A stretch of 7,235 bases of DNA from the NCBI GenBank assembly GCA_031287245.1, contig JAITTD010000128.1:1-7235 (forward strand). The letters run 5' to 3'. The position numbers and the translations under genes were made by a program. The notes under the pieces were generated by a model. That model was not told the DNA's origin. It made no database searches and was given only the letters and a program-made list of their open reading frames with translations. This stretch comes from Bacteroidales bacterium (GTDB taxonomy: Bacteria; Bacteroidota; Bacteroidia; Bacteroidales; UBA4181). The first letter of the stretch is position 1, and each line of letters starts with the position of its first letter. This document shows positions 1-7,117 of the stretch, one piece after another.

Positions 1-1
1 C

Positions 2-274
2 GTGCTTGTCAACAACGACTCACCCGTAGCCGACCGCGCACTGATGAACGAATCTTTGATACGCGAGATAGACCGCGCATTAGCTACGCTCACCGAGCGC
101 GAACGCGACATTGTAAAATTCTTTTTCGGAATAGGAACCCAAGAGATGACGCTGGAAGAAATCGGCGAAAAGTTTGGTCTTACGCGCGAAAGGGTTCGCC
201 AGATAAAGGAAAAAGCCATTCGGCGCTTGCGGCACACCTCGCGCAGTAAGTTGTTGAAGGGCTATCTTGGATAA
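2..274 (+). CDS. rpoD: RNA polymerase primary sigma factor RpoD, C-terminal part (5' end outside window)
   Basis: This is the last 90 residues of a sigma-70 family factor, which directs RNA polymerase to housekeeping promoters. The frame is open to the window edge, so the GTG at position 2 is an internal codon and not a start. Visible residues 29-47 fit region 4.1 (TLTERERDIVKFFFGIG). Residues 49-78 are region 4.2, the helix-turn-helix that reads the upstream promoter element (LEEIGEKFGLTRERVRQIKE, then KAIRRLRH). The ending SRSKLLKGYLG is, from my knowledge of the family, typical of the short group 1 sigma factor of Bacteroidota, which differs from the proteobacterial protein in its N-terminal half. 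The TAA stop at 272-274 lies inside the last codons of the convergent flavoprotein gene, and I see no hairpin terminator after it. An alternative sigma factor is unlikely given how close region 4.2 is to the primary type. Confidence 0.95.
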   Translation: MLVNNDSPVADRALMNESLIREIDRALATLTERERDIVKFFFGIGTQEMTLEEIGEKFGLTRERVRQIKEKAIRRLRHTSRSKLLKGYLG

Positions 275-1755
275 ACCGGACCACCGTTTTCCAACTCTTT
301 TATCAAACTTTCCATCCCTACCCATTTTGCGCAGGTGAAAAAGGAAGTCATCGAAACGCCCAGCACTCCGTGCAGATTCAGGTTTTGCCCAGTCAGCAAC
401 AGATTGGGAATCTGCGTTTGCGGCGAAAGCAGGGTGTAAACCAGATGGCTGTAGTCTTTTCGGATACCATAAGCCGAGCCTTCGTATGTGCCCGTATAAT
501 CGCGGTATGTCAAAGGGGTGCTGGTGTATATCCGTTCAATACTGTCTTTCAGATGGGGCAATCTTTTGGAAACCAAATGAACACATTCTTCGGCTTTCTG
601 CGCTTTGAAGGCGCTGTAGGCGGCTCCTCTTCCGTTAGCCCACTGGGCAACTTCCTGCCACAGCATGGGAGTCAGTATGTCTATATTGGAGGTGTATGCT
701 CCGCCGCTTTTCGGCATCTGGAAACTGACTAAGGCTGCCGTTGTACCCGAACTGCGCACTCCCGCGTCATTCCATGGGGACGTACCGTTAAATATATTGA
801 TATTTCTGTTTAAATAAGGGACGGTATCCGGCTTTAACTGCAAATGCGCTGTAAATATACCGTGCGTGTTCTCCATATTGTTGATGCGTTTGCGGTAAAT
901 ATTTCGGATGTTGGACGTTTCGGGTATCAGGGAAAGCGTCAGCGCCGGATGCATACTCGAAATAAAATGTTTTCCTGCAATTTCTTCTCCATTATTGACG
1001 CAAACACTTTTCATCAGTCCCCCGTGTTCATTGAATCGTGTCACTTTTGCGTTGGTGTGCACTTCTCCACCCATACGGCGGATGTTGTCTGCCAATTTTT
1101 CGGCAATGAGAGAGCCGCCGCCTTTCAAACGCCAAGCACTTTGGATAAAGGAGTTATTGATTTGTGCAAAAACGTACAAAGGCAGTTTCTCCGCACATAA
1201 TTCCATCGTGAATGACGCTCCCGACAAGACATTTATCAGCAGAGGGTCATCAAAACTGTTCTGCAAAAAGTCATAAGCAGAGCGTTCCAACAAGGTGGAA
1301 GCCGTAAAATCATTTTTGACCCCGGTCTGAAAACTGTTCATGATATTTTCGCCTACCTTTTTTAGAAATGAGGTATAATTCACTATCTGTTGCCGCTGAT
1401 GGGGAAAGTATTCTGCCATTTTGTCAGCAAAACGCTCGTGACCGGATGGGAACATATACGATTTACCCTGTATGATGACTTCCGAAAAGCCGTCCTCATC
1501 CATCTTTTGCCAGGGTAAATCCAGCAAATCAAAGTAGCGAAACAGAGCATGAAGGGATTGTCCTTCCTCCAAGCCGCCAACATAGTGAAACCCCGTGTCA
1601 AACGTGGTTTTCCCGCGCCGAAATGTTTGCAGACAACCTCCAATATGTGCGTTTTGTTCCAACACACACACGTGATAACCCTTGCGCGACAGTATGTACG
1701 CACATTCCAAACCGCTTAATCCGCTACCTATAATGATTACATCGTATTTTTCCAT
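262..1755 (-). CDS. FAD-dependent oxidoreductase of the retinol saturase / phytoene desaturase (CrtI) superfamily
   Basis: A 497-residue flavoprotein. The N-terminal Rossmann fold is clear: DVIIIGSGLSGLECA gives GxGxxG at residues 10-15, E33 ends the second strand (VCVLEQ) and should bind the FAD ribose, and G39-G40 follow. Residues about 52-61 (FDTGFHYVGG) resemble the FDTGIHYIG stretch of vertebrate all-trans-retinol 13,14-reductase, and the C-terminal stretch PNLLLTGQNLNLHGVLG is the usual second FAD contact of the superfamily. Length is within the family range. The reaction is probably saturation, desaturation or isomerisation of a polyene or isoprenoid lipid, but the substrate cannot be read from sequence, and no crtB or other carotenoid gene is visible. 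The start is well fixed: an in-frame TGA lies two codons upstream (1762-1764), with no alternative start codon between. It is the last gene of the proB operon and its tail is antisense to the end of rpoD. Confidence 0.88.
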   Translation of the reverse strand: MEKYDVIIIGSGLSGLECAYILSRKGYHVCVLEQNAHIGGCLQTFRRGKTTFDTGFHYVGGLEEGQSLHALFRYFDLLDLPWQKMDEDGFSEVIIQGKSYMFPSGHERFADKMAEYFPHQRQQIVNYTSFLKKVGENIMNSFQTGVKNDFTASTLLERSAYDFLQNSFDDPLLINVLSGASFTMELCAEKLPLYVFAQINNSFIQSAWRLKGGGSLIAEKLADNIRRMGGEVHTNAKVTRFNEHGGLMKSVCVNNGEEIAGKHFISSMHPALTLSLIPETSNIRNIYRKRINNMENTHGIFTAHLQLKPDTVPYLNRNINIFNGTSPWNDAGVRSSGTTAALVSFQMPKSGGAYTSNIDILTPMLWQEVAQWANGRGAAYSAFKAQKAEECVHLVSKRLPHLKDSIERIYTSTPLTYRDYTGTYEGSAYGIRKDYSHLVYTLLSPQTQIPNLLLTGQNLNLHGVLGVSMTSFFTCAKWVGMESLIKELENGGPVYPR

Positions 1756-1838
1756 CCTGTTTCATTGTGATTCGTTGTGATTCATTGTGATTCATCGTGA
1801 TTCATCGTAATTCGTAATTTTTAATTTTTAATTCGTAA
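1756..1838 (-). other. Intra-operon spacer made of repeats, between HD gene and flavoprotein gene
   Basis: These 83 bases separate the stop of the HD gene from the start of the flavoprotein gene. Almost all of the spacer is repeat: a 10-base tandem array at 1761-1810 and an AT-rich block after it. I find no TAnnTTTG element in the minus orientation, so the flavoprotein gene has no visible promoter of its own and probably depends on read-through from proB. Several ATG triplets occur in the repeats, but the only one in frame with the flavoprotein (1783-1785) runs into a TGA after seven codons. Confidence 0.6.
1761..1810. repeat. 10-base tandem repeat, five copies (consensus TTCATTGTGA)
   Basis: Five consecutive decamers read on the plus strand: TTCATTGTGA, TTCGTTGTGA, TTCATTGTGA, TTCATCGTGA and TTCATCGTAA. 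Variation is limited to A/G at position 4, T/C at position 6 and the final TGA/TAA. The period is close to one helical turn. The same core (TTC, A or G, then TGTGA or GGTGA) recurs with an 11-base period at 7118-7172, so both arrays probably belong to one repeat family of this genome. Confidence 0.9.
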
Positions 1839-1840
1839 TT
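1809..1840. repeat. AT-rich block with two direct copies of AATTCGTAATT
   Basis: AATTCGTAATT occurs at 1809-1819 and again at 1830-1840, 21 bases apart, with an A/T-only spacer between. The first copy grows out of the last decamer of the neighbouring array (TTCATCGTAA then TTCGTAATTT), so it looks like a decayed continuation of it. The second copy overlaps two bases of the HD gene's stop codon. I associate runs of AATTCGTAATT with intergenic DNA of Bacteroidales genomes, but I cannot check this here. No T-tract hairpin typical of a terminator is formed. Confidence 0.75.
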
Positions 1841-3068
1841 AACTCATATCTTTGGGATAGCACAGGAAATATTTCTCCACCACTTTCGACATACCGAACA
1901 AATTACCCAAATCGGAAGCCTCTGCAATATCAATCGGTTGGTTGTTCCGCATGACGAGAATGCTTTCTCCGTGATCGTTGTTGTATGCGTTGTTGGACAA
2001 AATGCCTGCAGGAACGTAATAACTTGCATCATCCGGTTCGCAGCCGTACTGAGCAGCGGCTTTTTGTTCAAGGCGTTCAATGCGTTCGGCTGAAAACGGC
2101 TCGTTTTGTATTTCTATGCGATACAATAGCCTGTTTAACAGTCGTGTGGATAATCCGGCTAAAATCGGATCGGCGTGTGCAGTCCACATTTTCAGGGCTA
2201 CTGCGATGTCGTTGTCATCCAGCATAGCGAAATGGGTAAGCACTGTTAACGATTGATATTTCAGCCTGTCGGGAATAAAATCGCGCAGGAAATAGAGCAG
2301 TGACGGGGTGCCGAAAAGCACATCGCCTGCGCGTATCAATTCTTTGGCGCGCCGTACGATGTTCAACAGAAGTTGATCTGCCGAAATGACCGTTTTGTGA
2401 AGATAGACCTGCCAGTACATCAGACGGCGAGCCAAAAGGAACTTTTCGATGGAATAGACGCCCTTGGCTTCGATGACCAGTTGGTCCTCATATACATTTA
2501 ACATTTTGATGATGCGGTCGGATCCGATGATTCCTTCGGTGACGCCGGTGAAAAAGCTGTCGCGCCTGAGATAATCCATTCTGTCCATGTCTAACTGCCC
2601 TGAAACCAACTGGCACAGAAACTTTTTAGGGTGTTTTTTCTTGAATATCTCAATCGCCTGTCCCAATTTGCCCCCGAAAACGCGGTTCAACTGTTGCATG
2701 AACATCAGGGATATTTTTTCGTGTGGGACGTTCTCTATCAGTAGATTTTCAAGGGTATGCGAAAAGGGTCCATGCCCGATGTCGTGCAGTAGAATGGCTA
2801 TCAGTGCGGCTTCATATTCATGGTCTGTAATAACAACCCCTTTGGAACGAAGAGACTTGACAGCCTCGTCCATCAGGTGCATGGCGCCTAATGCGTGTTG
2901 AAAGCGGGTGTGGTTGGCGCCCGGATACACCAAAGTGGTCAACCCAAGTTGCTTGATGCGTCGCAAACGCTGGAAATAGGAATGTTCTATCAAGTCGTAC
3001 AGTATGGGAAACGGCAGATTGATAAAGCCATAAACCGGGTCGTTGATGATTTTTCGCTTGTTATACAT
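1839..3068 (-). CDS. HD-domain phosphohydrolase, SAMHD1/COG1078 type (probable dNTP triphosphohydrolase)
   Basis: A 409-residue cytoplasmic metal-dependent phosphohydrolase. The fold opens with DPVYGFINLPFPILYDLIEH, as usual for this family. By alignment from memory with human SAMHD1, the active-site set is complete: H58 in TRFQHALG, H95 and D96 in LLHDIGHGPFSH, the accessory histidines H99 and H104, H116 in PHEKIS (the position of the catalytic histidine), and D162 in LDMDRMDYLRRD as the last metal ligand, with R163 where SAMHD1 has a phosphate-contacting lysine. The best-studied bacterial relative I know is the Enterococcus faecalis dNTPase EF1143. The likely reaction is removal of triphosphate from deoxynucleotides, but another phosphorylated substrate is possible. 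The ATG lies 5 bases after the proB stop without an obvious Shine-Dalgarno sequence, which suggests co-transcription and perhaps translational coupling. Confidence 0.9.
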   Translation of the reverse strand: MYNKRKIINDPVYGFINLPFPILYDLIEHSYFQRLRRIKQLGLTTLVYPGANHTRFQHALGAMHLMDEAVKSLRSKGVVITDHEYEAALIAILLHDIGHGPFSHTLENLLIENVPHEKISLMFMQQLNRVFGGKLGQAIEIFKKKHPKKFLCQLVSGQLDMDRMDYLRRDSFFTGVTEGIIGSDRIIKMLNVYEDQLVIEAKGVYSIEKFLLARRLMYWQVYLHKTVISADQLLLNIVRRAKELIRAGDVLFGTPSLLYFLRDFIPDRLKYQSLTVLTHFAMLDDNDIAVALKMWTAHADPILAGLSTRLLNRLLYRIEIQNEPFSAERIERLEQKAAAQYGCEPDDASYYVPAGILSNNAYNNDHGESILVMRNNQPIDIAEASDLGNLFGMSKVVEKYFLCYPKDMS

Positions 3069-3073
3069 GGGTG

Positions 3074-4153
3074 CTATTCTTGGTTCAAATACAGATAATC
3101 ATAATGTATCAGCGGTTTGTTGTTGCGTTCGCCTGTTTTATTGCGGGCTGTGTCGGCGTTGTATTCCGAGCGTCCCAATCCTACCTGTTTTCCCTGTTCG
3201 TCTATGATGCAAACGATGTCGCCACTCATGAAATCGCCTTCGATGGCTGTGACTCCCACCAGGAGAAGGCTTGTTGCCTGCTGCCCTGTCAGTCTTTCCA
3301 GCGCTCCCCGGTTGATGTGCACGGTTCCTTTGACCATTGTTTGGGAGTGTGCCAGCCACTTCTTGAATGTAGTGGTTTTGCGTCCGGGTTTGAACCAAGT
3401 TTGAAGGGTACCGGCTTTTTCGCTGATAATATCCTGCAAAATGTTTTCGGTAAAGCCGTTGGCGATATGCACAGGCGTTCCGGATGTTGCTACTCGCTTG
3501 GCGATGGCAAATTTAGTGAGCATGCCTCCGCGTCCGAAAGTGGATTGAACGGGCGCTATGTATTTCGAGGCTGTATTTTGTTCAGGCTCAATGATCGGAA
3601 TCACTTTGGATGCGGGATTGGACGGCAAGCCATCGTAAATTCCGTTGATATTGCTCAGGATTATCAGGGCGTCGCTGCCCATCATGTCGGTAATCAAGCC
3701 GGATAACTCGTCGTTGTCGGTAAACATCAATTCATTGACCGACACCACGTCATTTTCGTTGATGACGGGCACTACCTGATTGCGCAGCAAGGTTTGCAGA
3801 CAGTTGCGCATATTCAAAAAGTGCCGTCTGTCGCGGAAGTCCTCTTTGGTAGCCAGCACCTGTGAGCAGATGATTTTGTGGCGGGTGAAAAGTTCGCTGT
3901 ACAGGCGAATCAGATACACCTGTCCCACAGCAGCCCACAACTGGCGGCACGAAACGGCATCGCTGTCCTTTGGAGCACTGATAAGTTTGCGTCCCGAAGC
4001 CACCGCGCCGGACGAAATCAGGAGCACTTCGATGCCTTTTTCCCGCAAGGCAACTACCTGTTCCACTAAACGGGCTATGTGCGGTTCGTTGGGATGCCCG
4101 TCCGGCAAGGTGAGCACATTTGAACCTATCTTTAATGTAATGCGTTTATACAT
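3074..4153 (-). CDS. proB: Glutamate 5-kinase (ProB) with C-terminal PUA domain
   Basis: This enzyme phosphorylates L-glutamate with ATP to give gamma-glutamyl phosphate, the first step of proline synthesis in the cytoplasm. Its 359 residues compare with 367 in E. coli. The amino-acid kinase domain fills about residues 1-250, with K8 (TLKIGSNVLT), S48 (LLISSGAVASG), N132 to D135 (VPVINENDVV), N147-D148 (TDNDELSGL) and K214 (GRGGMLTK) matching the known substrate- and ATP-binding positions. The PUA domain covers about 276-350 (KGTVHINRGALERLTG up to the final RNNKPLIHYDYLYL). The start is a plain ATG beginning with MYKRITLKIG, as expected for the family. It is the first gene of the minus-strand operon. 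The next pathway gene, proA, is not in the window. Feedback control by proline is known for the family, but nothing in the sequence tests it. Confidence 0.97.
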   Translation of the reverse strand: MYKRITLKIGSNVLTLPDGHPNEPHIARLVEQVVALREKGIEVLLISSGAVASGRKLISAPKDSDAVSCRQLWAAVGQVYLIRLYSELFTRHKIICSQVLATKEDFRDRRHFLNMRNCLQTLLRNQVVPVINENDVVSVNELMFTDNDELSGLITDMMGSDALIILSNINGIYDGLPSNPASKVIPIIEPEQNTASKYIAPVQSTFGRGGMLTKFAIAKRVATSGTPVHIANGFTENILQDIISEKAGTLQTWFKPGRKTTTFKKWLAHSQTMVKGTVHINRGALERLTGQQATSLLLVGVTAIEGDFMSGDIVCIIDEQGKQVGLGRSEYNADTARNKTGERNNKPLIHYDYLYLNQE

Positions 4154-4173
4154 TATAGCAGAATTTGGTCTGA

Positions 4174-4181
4174 CAAAAGTA
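4174..4181 (-). promoter_or_regulatory. Candidate -7 box (TACTTTTG) for the proB operon
   Basis: Read on the minus strand this is TACTTTTG, matching the Bacteroidota -7 consensus TAnnTTTG. It would start transcription about 12-16 bases before the proB ATG, giving a very short leader. The expected -33 position, 19-21 bases further upstream, is a T-rich stretch without a clear TTTG, so the assignment rests on the -7 box and its position. Confidence 0.5.
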
Positions 4182-4225
4182 GTGGTATTTATTCAATAAA
4201 AAAAACTTTTTCATCATGGCATGCG

Positions 4226-4257
4226 CTTGGAAATGTCAAGAGTTTCATGTAACTTTG
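4226..4257 (+). promoter_or_regulatory. Candidate Bacteroidota-type promoter (TTG ... TAACTTTG) for the 917-residue protein gene
   Basis: TAACTTTG at 4250-4257 fits the -7 consensus TAnnTTTG. CTTG at 4226-4229 lies 20 bases upstream and fits the -33 element TTTG with normal spacing. Transcription would begin near 4262-4265 and give a leader of about 100 bases. This is the best two-part promoter match in the window. Confidence 0.55.
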
Positions 4258-4351
4258 TGCCGTTAAGAACAAGCATTATTTATTTAATAATTTTTATAAT
4301 CAGCATTATGTTAGAATATTCGTTACATGACAAACAGTTGATCATTTTTCT

Positions 4352-4359
4352 TACTTTTG
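4352..4359 (+). promoter_or_regulatory. Second -7-like box (TACTTTTG) directly before the start codon
   Basis: TACTTTTG matches TAnnTTTG and has the same sequence as the box facing proB. It ends four bases before the ATG at 4364, so a transcript begun here would be leaderless or nearly so. No good -33 element lies at the normal distance (GACA or similar at about 4329-4332), so it may be a chance match in T-rich DNA. Confidence 0.3.
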
Positions 4360-4363
4360 TAAA

Positions 4364-7117
4364 ATGCGTAATTTTCTGATCATATTATTAGTTGTGCTGG
4401 CGATAGCGGCGGCTGCCGTGTCGGTGTATTTTGTGCTGCTGAAAGAAGAAACAGCGGTGAACGTTGAGCATTTTGACGCCATTCCTTTGGATGCCGGCGT
4501 TATTGTGGACATTCGCAACTGGGATTCGTTTCACGCTCTGGTGGCGGAAAACCCTTTCTGGTTGCAGTTATGCAAAATAGCCTCGCTGGGGCAACTGAAC
4601 GACGAGTTGGAACAGTGGGATGCCTTTAGCAGAAAGCCTGAAATGGCGGATCTTTTGCGCGGTCATCTTATGTTTTCCCTGCATCCGGTGGGCAAAGATG
4701 AGATGCGCCTCATGGGTTGCATCCGCATGAGCGCCAAGGCAATCGACCGTTTGAGCAATGCCTTCAAGCAGCATTGGGCAGGCATTGCTGTGACTTCCAC
4801 CCACGAATACGATAAGACTGCCATTACCGACGTGGCTTTTACCCGAAAGGAGGATGCAACGCTCAACTTTTCCTATGCTTTCCGCAAAGGCTATCTGCTT
4901 TTCTCCCGTTCCACGCTGTTGCTCGAAAATGCTTTGCGACATTTGGACAGCGGCGAGGACATTACGCGGCAGGGCAAATTAGCCGATTTGATGCGCACTG
5001 CCGGCAAAAACGCGGCTGCCAATCTTTACCTCAACTATGCGCAAATGCCCCGTATGGCGCAGACGCTGTTGCACGTCGATCGCCTCCAAACCATCACTCC
5101 GGTGGTGCATATTGCCGACTGGACAGCCTTGGACCTGAACCTGAAACCGGAATTGCTGCTGCTCAACGGCTTTACCGCCAGCAATTCCAAGTCAGACCAG
5201 TGGCTTGCCACGCTGCAACACCAGCAACCCATTCCGGTGAGCATCACCGACGCCATGCCTCCCACTACTTACGCCTTTTTTTGGATGGGTATCCAGCAAA
5301 TCAGCCAGTATTTCGCCGACTACGGCGCTTATCTTGGCAACAACAAAGATTTGTCGTACAAACGGGAACTTGACCGCATTGCCAATACTTACCACCTGGA
5401 CATACAGCGCGACTTTGCCGAACAGTTTGAAAACGAGGTGGCGCAGGTGTATCCCTATCTGGGGCAGTTGTCGCCGGAAGGGGATGTCTTTGCGCTTTTC
5501 CGCATCAAAAGTACATCTGCCGCTGTTGCGATGATTGAGGACTGGCAGAACAGCATCATTGAGGCCACCGGCACACAGAGCGAAAACCGCTTTGCCCTGC
5601 AATTTGATGAAAAACTGTCGTTCACAGCCTATCACATTCCTTTCGATGTGCCGGGTGCACTTTTCGGGCAGTTGTTCGCAGGCAGGCACGAGTGGTGTGC
5701 GGTAGCGGATAATTATCTGCTGTTTGGCGCTACACCCGAACATCTCAAACGATATCTGCACTACACCGCCCTGCACGCCAGCCTGCAAACCGATTTGACC
5801 TACGGCAGGCTTTCCAACGAATTTGCATCGCGCTGCAACCTGATGTTTTACTGCAATCCCGCCGAATCCGGCAGTTTCTTCAAGCAAGTGTTCAAACCCG
5901 ATGCTTTCAAGGAATTGGAAGCCGCCGAAGAGGTCGTATCGCAGGTTCATGCGGCTGTGTTCCAGTTGAGCACGAGCAACGAAATGTGGTACAACAACAT
6001 CTTCATCAAACAGCAGTCCAACGAGTCCATAGCACGCTCTGCCGGCTTGCAAACCTCGTGGGAAAGTATGCTGGACACGGCAATCGCCTTCAAACCGCAA
6101 TTGGTGCAGAACCACAGCACCGGCGAAATGGAAGTGTTTGTGCAGGACATGTCCGGCGCTGCCTATCTGCTGAACAATATCGGGCGCATTTTGTGGAAAA
6201 CGCCGGTGGCAGACCCTATTCTGAGCGCTGTCTGTCAGATTGACGCCTACAAGAACAACAAATTGCAGATGCTGTTCAACACGCGCAATCACATCTACCT
6301 GGTGGACAGACTGGGCAATATGGTGGACAAATATCCCATACGGCTGCCGGCGCCTGCGGTGGGCGCTATCTCGGTGTTCGATTATGAGAAAAACAAGGAC
6401 TACAGGATAATGGTAGCCTGCGAAGACCGAAAAGTATATACTTACGACAGGACAGGAAAAATGGTTGCCGGCTGGCAGTTCAACCGGAGTGAACATCCGG
6501 TGCAAACCGATATTTATCACCATCGCGCTGACAATAAGGATTATATCGTCTTTGCGGACAAATACAAGGTGTACATTCTCGACCGGCAGGGACGAACAAG
6601 GACACAGCCCGAATACAATTTCCCGGTCGGCAACAACACAGCCATTGAACTGCACAACACAAGCCTTGTGATGACCGATACTGTCGGTACGCTGCATTTC
6701 ATATCCCTTGCAGACGGCAGCATCCGCAAGCAAACCATCAAAAAATACTCGCCCGCACATTTCTTCGATTTTCGGGATGTGAATGGCGACAGGCAAAACG
6801 ATTTTATCTTTGCCGATGGCGACAAAATAGAAGCCTTCCGGCAGGATGGAACACTCATTTTCAGCATTACAGCCGACGAAACAGTCAGTATGCGTCCTAA
6901 CATCTATGAGTTTGCAGCCAACGACCAGAAAACAGGCATCGTAGCGCCGCGAAAGAACCTGATATACCTCTACAACAGCAAAGGCGAACTGCAAAAAGGC
7001 TTTCCGCTCACCGGAAGCACCCTGTTTTCCATAGGACGGTTAGATAAACTGAGTGGCAAATTCAACCTGCTGGTCGGCAGCAGCAACAATTTCCTGTACA
7101 ATTACCCGATTCAATAA
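4364..7117 (+). CDS. Membrane-anchored protein of unknown function: DUF3352-like lobes plus C-terminal beta-propeller
   Basis: A 917-residue protein whose function I do not recognise. Residues about 4-26 (FLIILLVVLAIAAAAVSVYF and after) form one hydrophobic segment with R2 before it and KEE after it, so the rest should lie outside the cytoplasmic membrane. There is no lipobox cysteine. Residues about 40-570 resemble DUF3352-type proteins and contain two similar motifs, KGYLLFSRSTLLLENALRHL at 175 and DNYLLFGATPEHLKRYL at 449. The C-terminal third has eight strand-pair units starting near residues 590, 637, 680, 726, 767, 812, 857 and 901, of the type IVFADKYKVYILDRQGR. This spacing of 41-47 residues predicts a seven-bladed propeller closed by the last unit. 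DVNGDRQND (D805, N807, D809, D813) looks like a calcium loop of the FG-GAP/VCBS kind. The start is fixed by an in-frame TGA at 4328-4330 with no start codon between. It is probably monocistronic. Binding or envelope assembly is possible, but this is inference. Confidence 0.85.
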   Translation: MRNFLIILLVVLAIAAAAVSVYFVLLKEETAVNVEHFDAIPLDAGVIVDIRNWDSFHALVAENPFWLQLCKIASLGQLNDELEQWDAFSRKPEMADLLRGHLMFSLHPVGKDEMRLMGCIRMSAKAIDRLSNAFKQHWAGIAVTSTHEYDKTAITDVAFTRKEDATLNFSYAFRKGYLLFSRSTLLLENALRHLDSGEDITRQGKLADLMRTAGKNAAANLYLNYAQMPRMAQTLLHVDRLQTITPVVHIADWTALDLNLKPELLLLNGFTASNSKSDQWLATLQHQQPIPVSITDAMPPTTYAFFWMGIQQISQYFADYGAYLGNNKDLSYKRELDRIANTYHLDIQRDFAEQFENEVAQVYPYLGQLSPEGDVFALFRIKSTSAAVAMIEDWQNSIIEATGTQSENRFALQFDEKLSFTAYHIPFDVPGALFGQLFAGRHEWCAVADNYLLFGATPEHLKRYLHYTALHASLQTDLTYGRLSNEFASRCNLMFYCNPAESGSFFKQVFKPDAFKELEAAEEVVSQVHAAVFQLSTSNEMWYNNIFIKQQSNESIARSAGLQTSWESMLDTAIAFKPQLVQNHSTGEMEVFVQDMSGAAYLLNNIGRILWKTPVADPILSAVCQIDAYKNNKLQMLFNTRNHIYLVDRLGNMVDKYPIRLPAPAVGAISVFDYEKNKDYRIMVACEDRKVYTYDRTGKMVAGWQFNRSEHPVQTDIYHHRADNKDYIVFADKYKVYILDRQGRTRTQPEYNFPVGNNTAIELHNTSLVMTDTVGTLHFISLADGSIRKQTIKKYSPAHFFDFRDVNGDRQNDFIFADGDKIEAFRQDGTLIFSITADETVSMRPNIYEFAANDQKTGIVAPRKNLIYLYNSKGELQKGFPLTGSTLFSIGRLDKLSGKFNLLVGSSNNFLYNYPIQ

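Larger units (their letters stand above)
4154..4363. promoter_or_regulatory. Divergent intergenic region between proB and the 917-residue protein gene
   Basis: This 210-base AT-rich region separates two divergently transcribed genes and must hold the promoters of both. It contains three matches to the Bacteroidota -7 box (one facing proB, two facing the right-hand gene), listed separately. It also contains two direct copies of AGCATTAT at 4272-4279 and 4302-4309, 30 bases apart, and a weak AT-only hairpin ATTATT/AATAAT at 4275-4291. I see no riboswitch-like structure. Confidence 0.7.

Noticed and set aside
275..330. Search for an intrinsic terminator after rpoD
   Set aside because: There are G/C-rich and T-rich stretches (such as ACCGGACCACCG then TTTT) but they do not form complementary arms, and the DNA is coding on the other strand.
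1761..1810. Tandem decamers considered as a CRISPR-like array
   Set aside because: The units are only 10 bases and are directly adjacent, with no unique spacers and no cas genes nearby.
3071..3706. A 211-codon plus-strand frame antisense to proB
   Set aside because: It lies fully within proB, whose kinase and PUA motifs are unmistakable, and its product is a cysteine-rich sequence with no family signature.
4293..4299. TTATAAT, like a proteobacterial -10 box, before the large gene
   Set aside because: The region is AT-rich enough to give this by chance, and the sigma factor in this phylum recognises TAnnTTTG instead, which is present nearby.
4568..4942. A 124-codon minus-strand frame near the start of the large gene
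   Set aside because: It lies in the same codon-aligned antisense frame as the longer one and has the same explanation. No domain or promoter is seen.
5192..6994. A 600-codon open frame on the minus strand, antisense to the 917-residue gene
   Set aside because: Its codons align exactly with those of the sense gene, so it stays open simply because the sense gene avoids TTA, CTA and TCA there. Its product is rich in Cys, His and Val without any recognisable domain, while the sense frame has a clear membrane anchor and regular propeller repeats.
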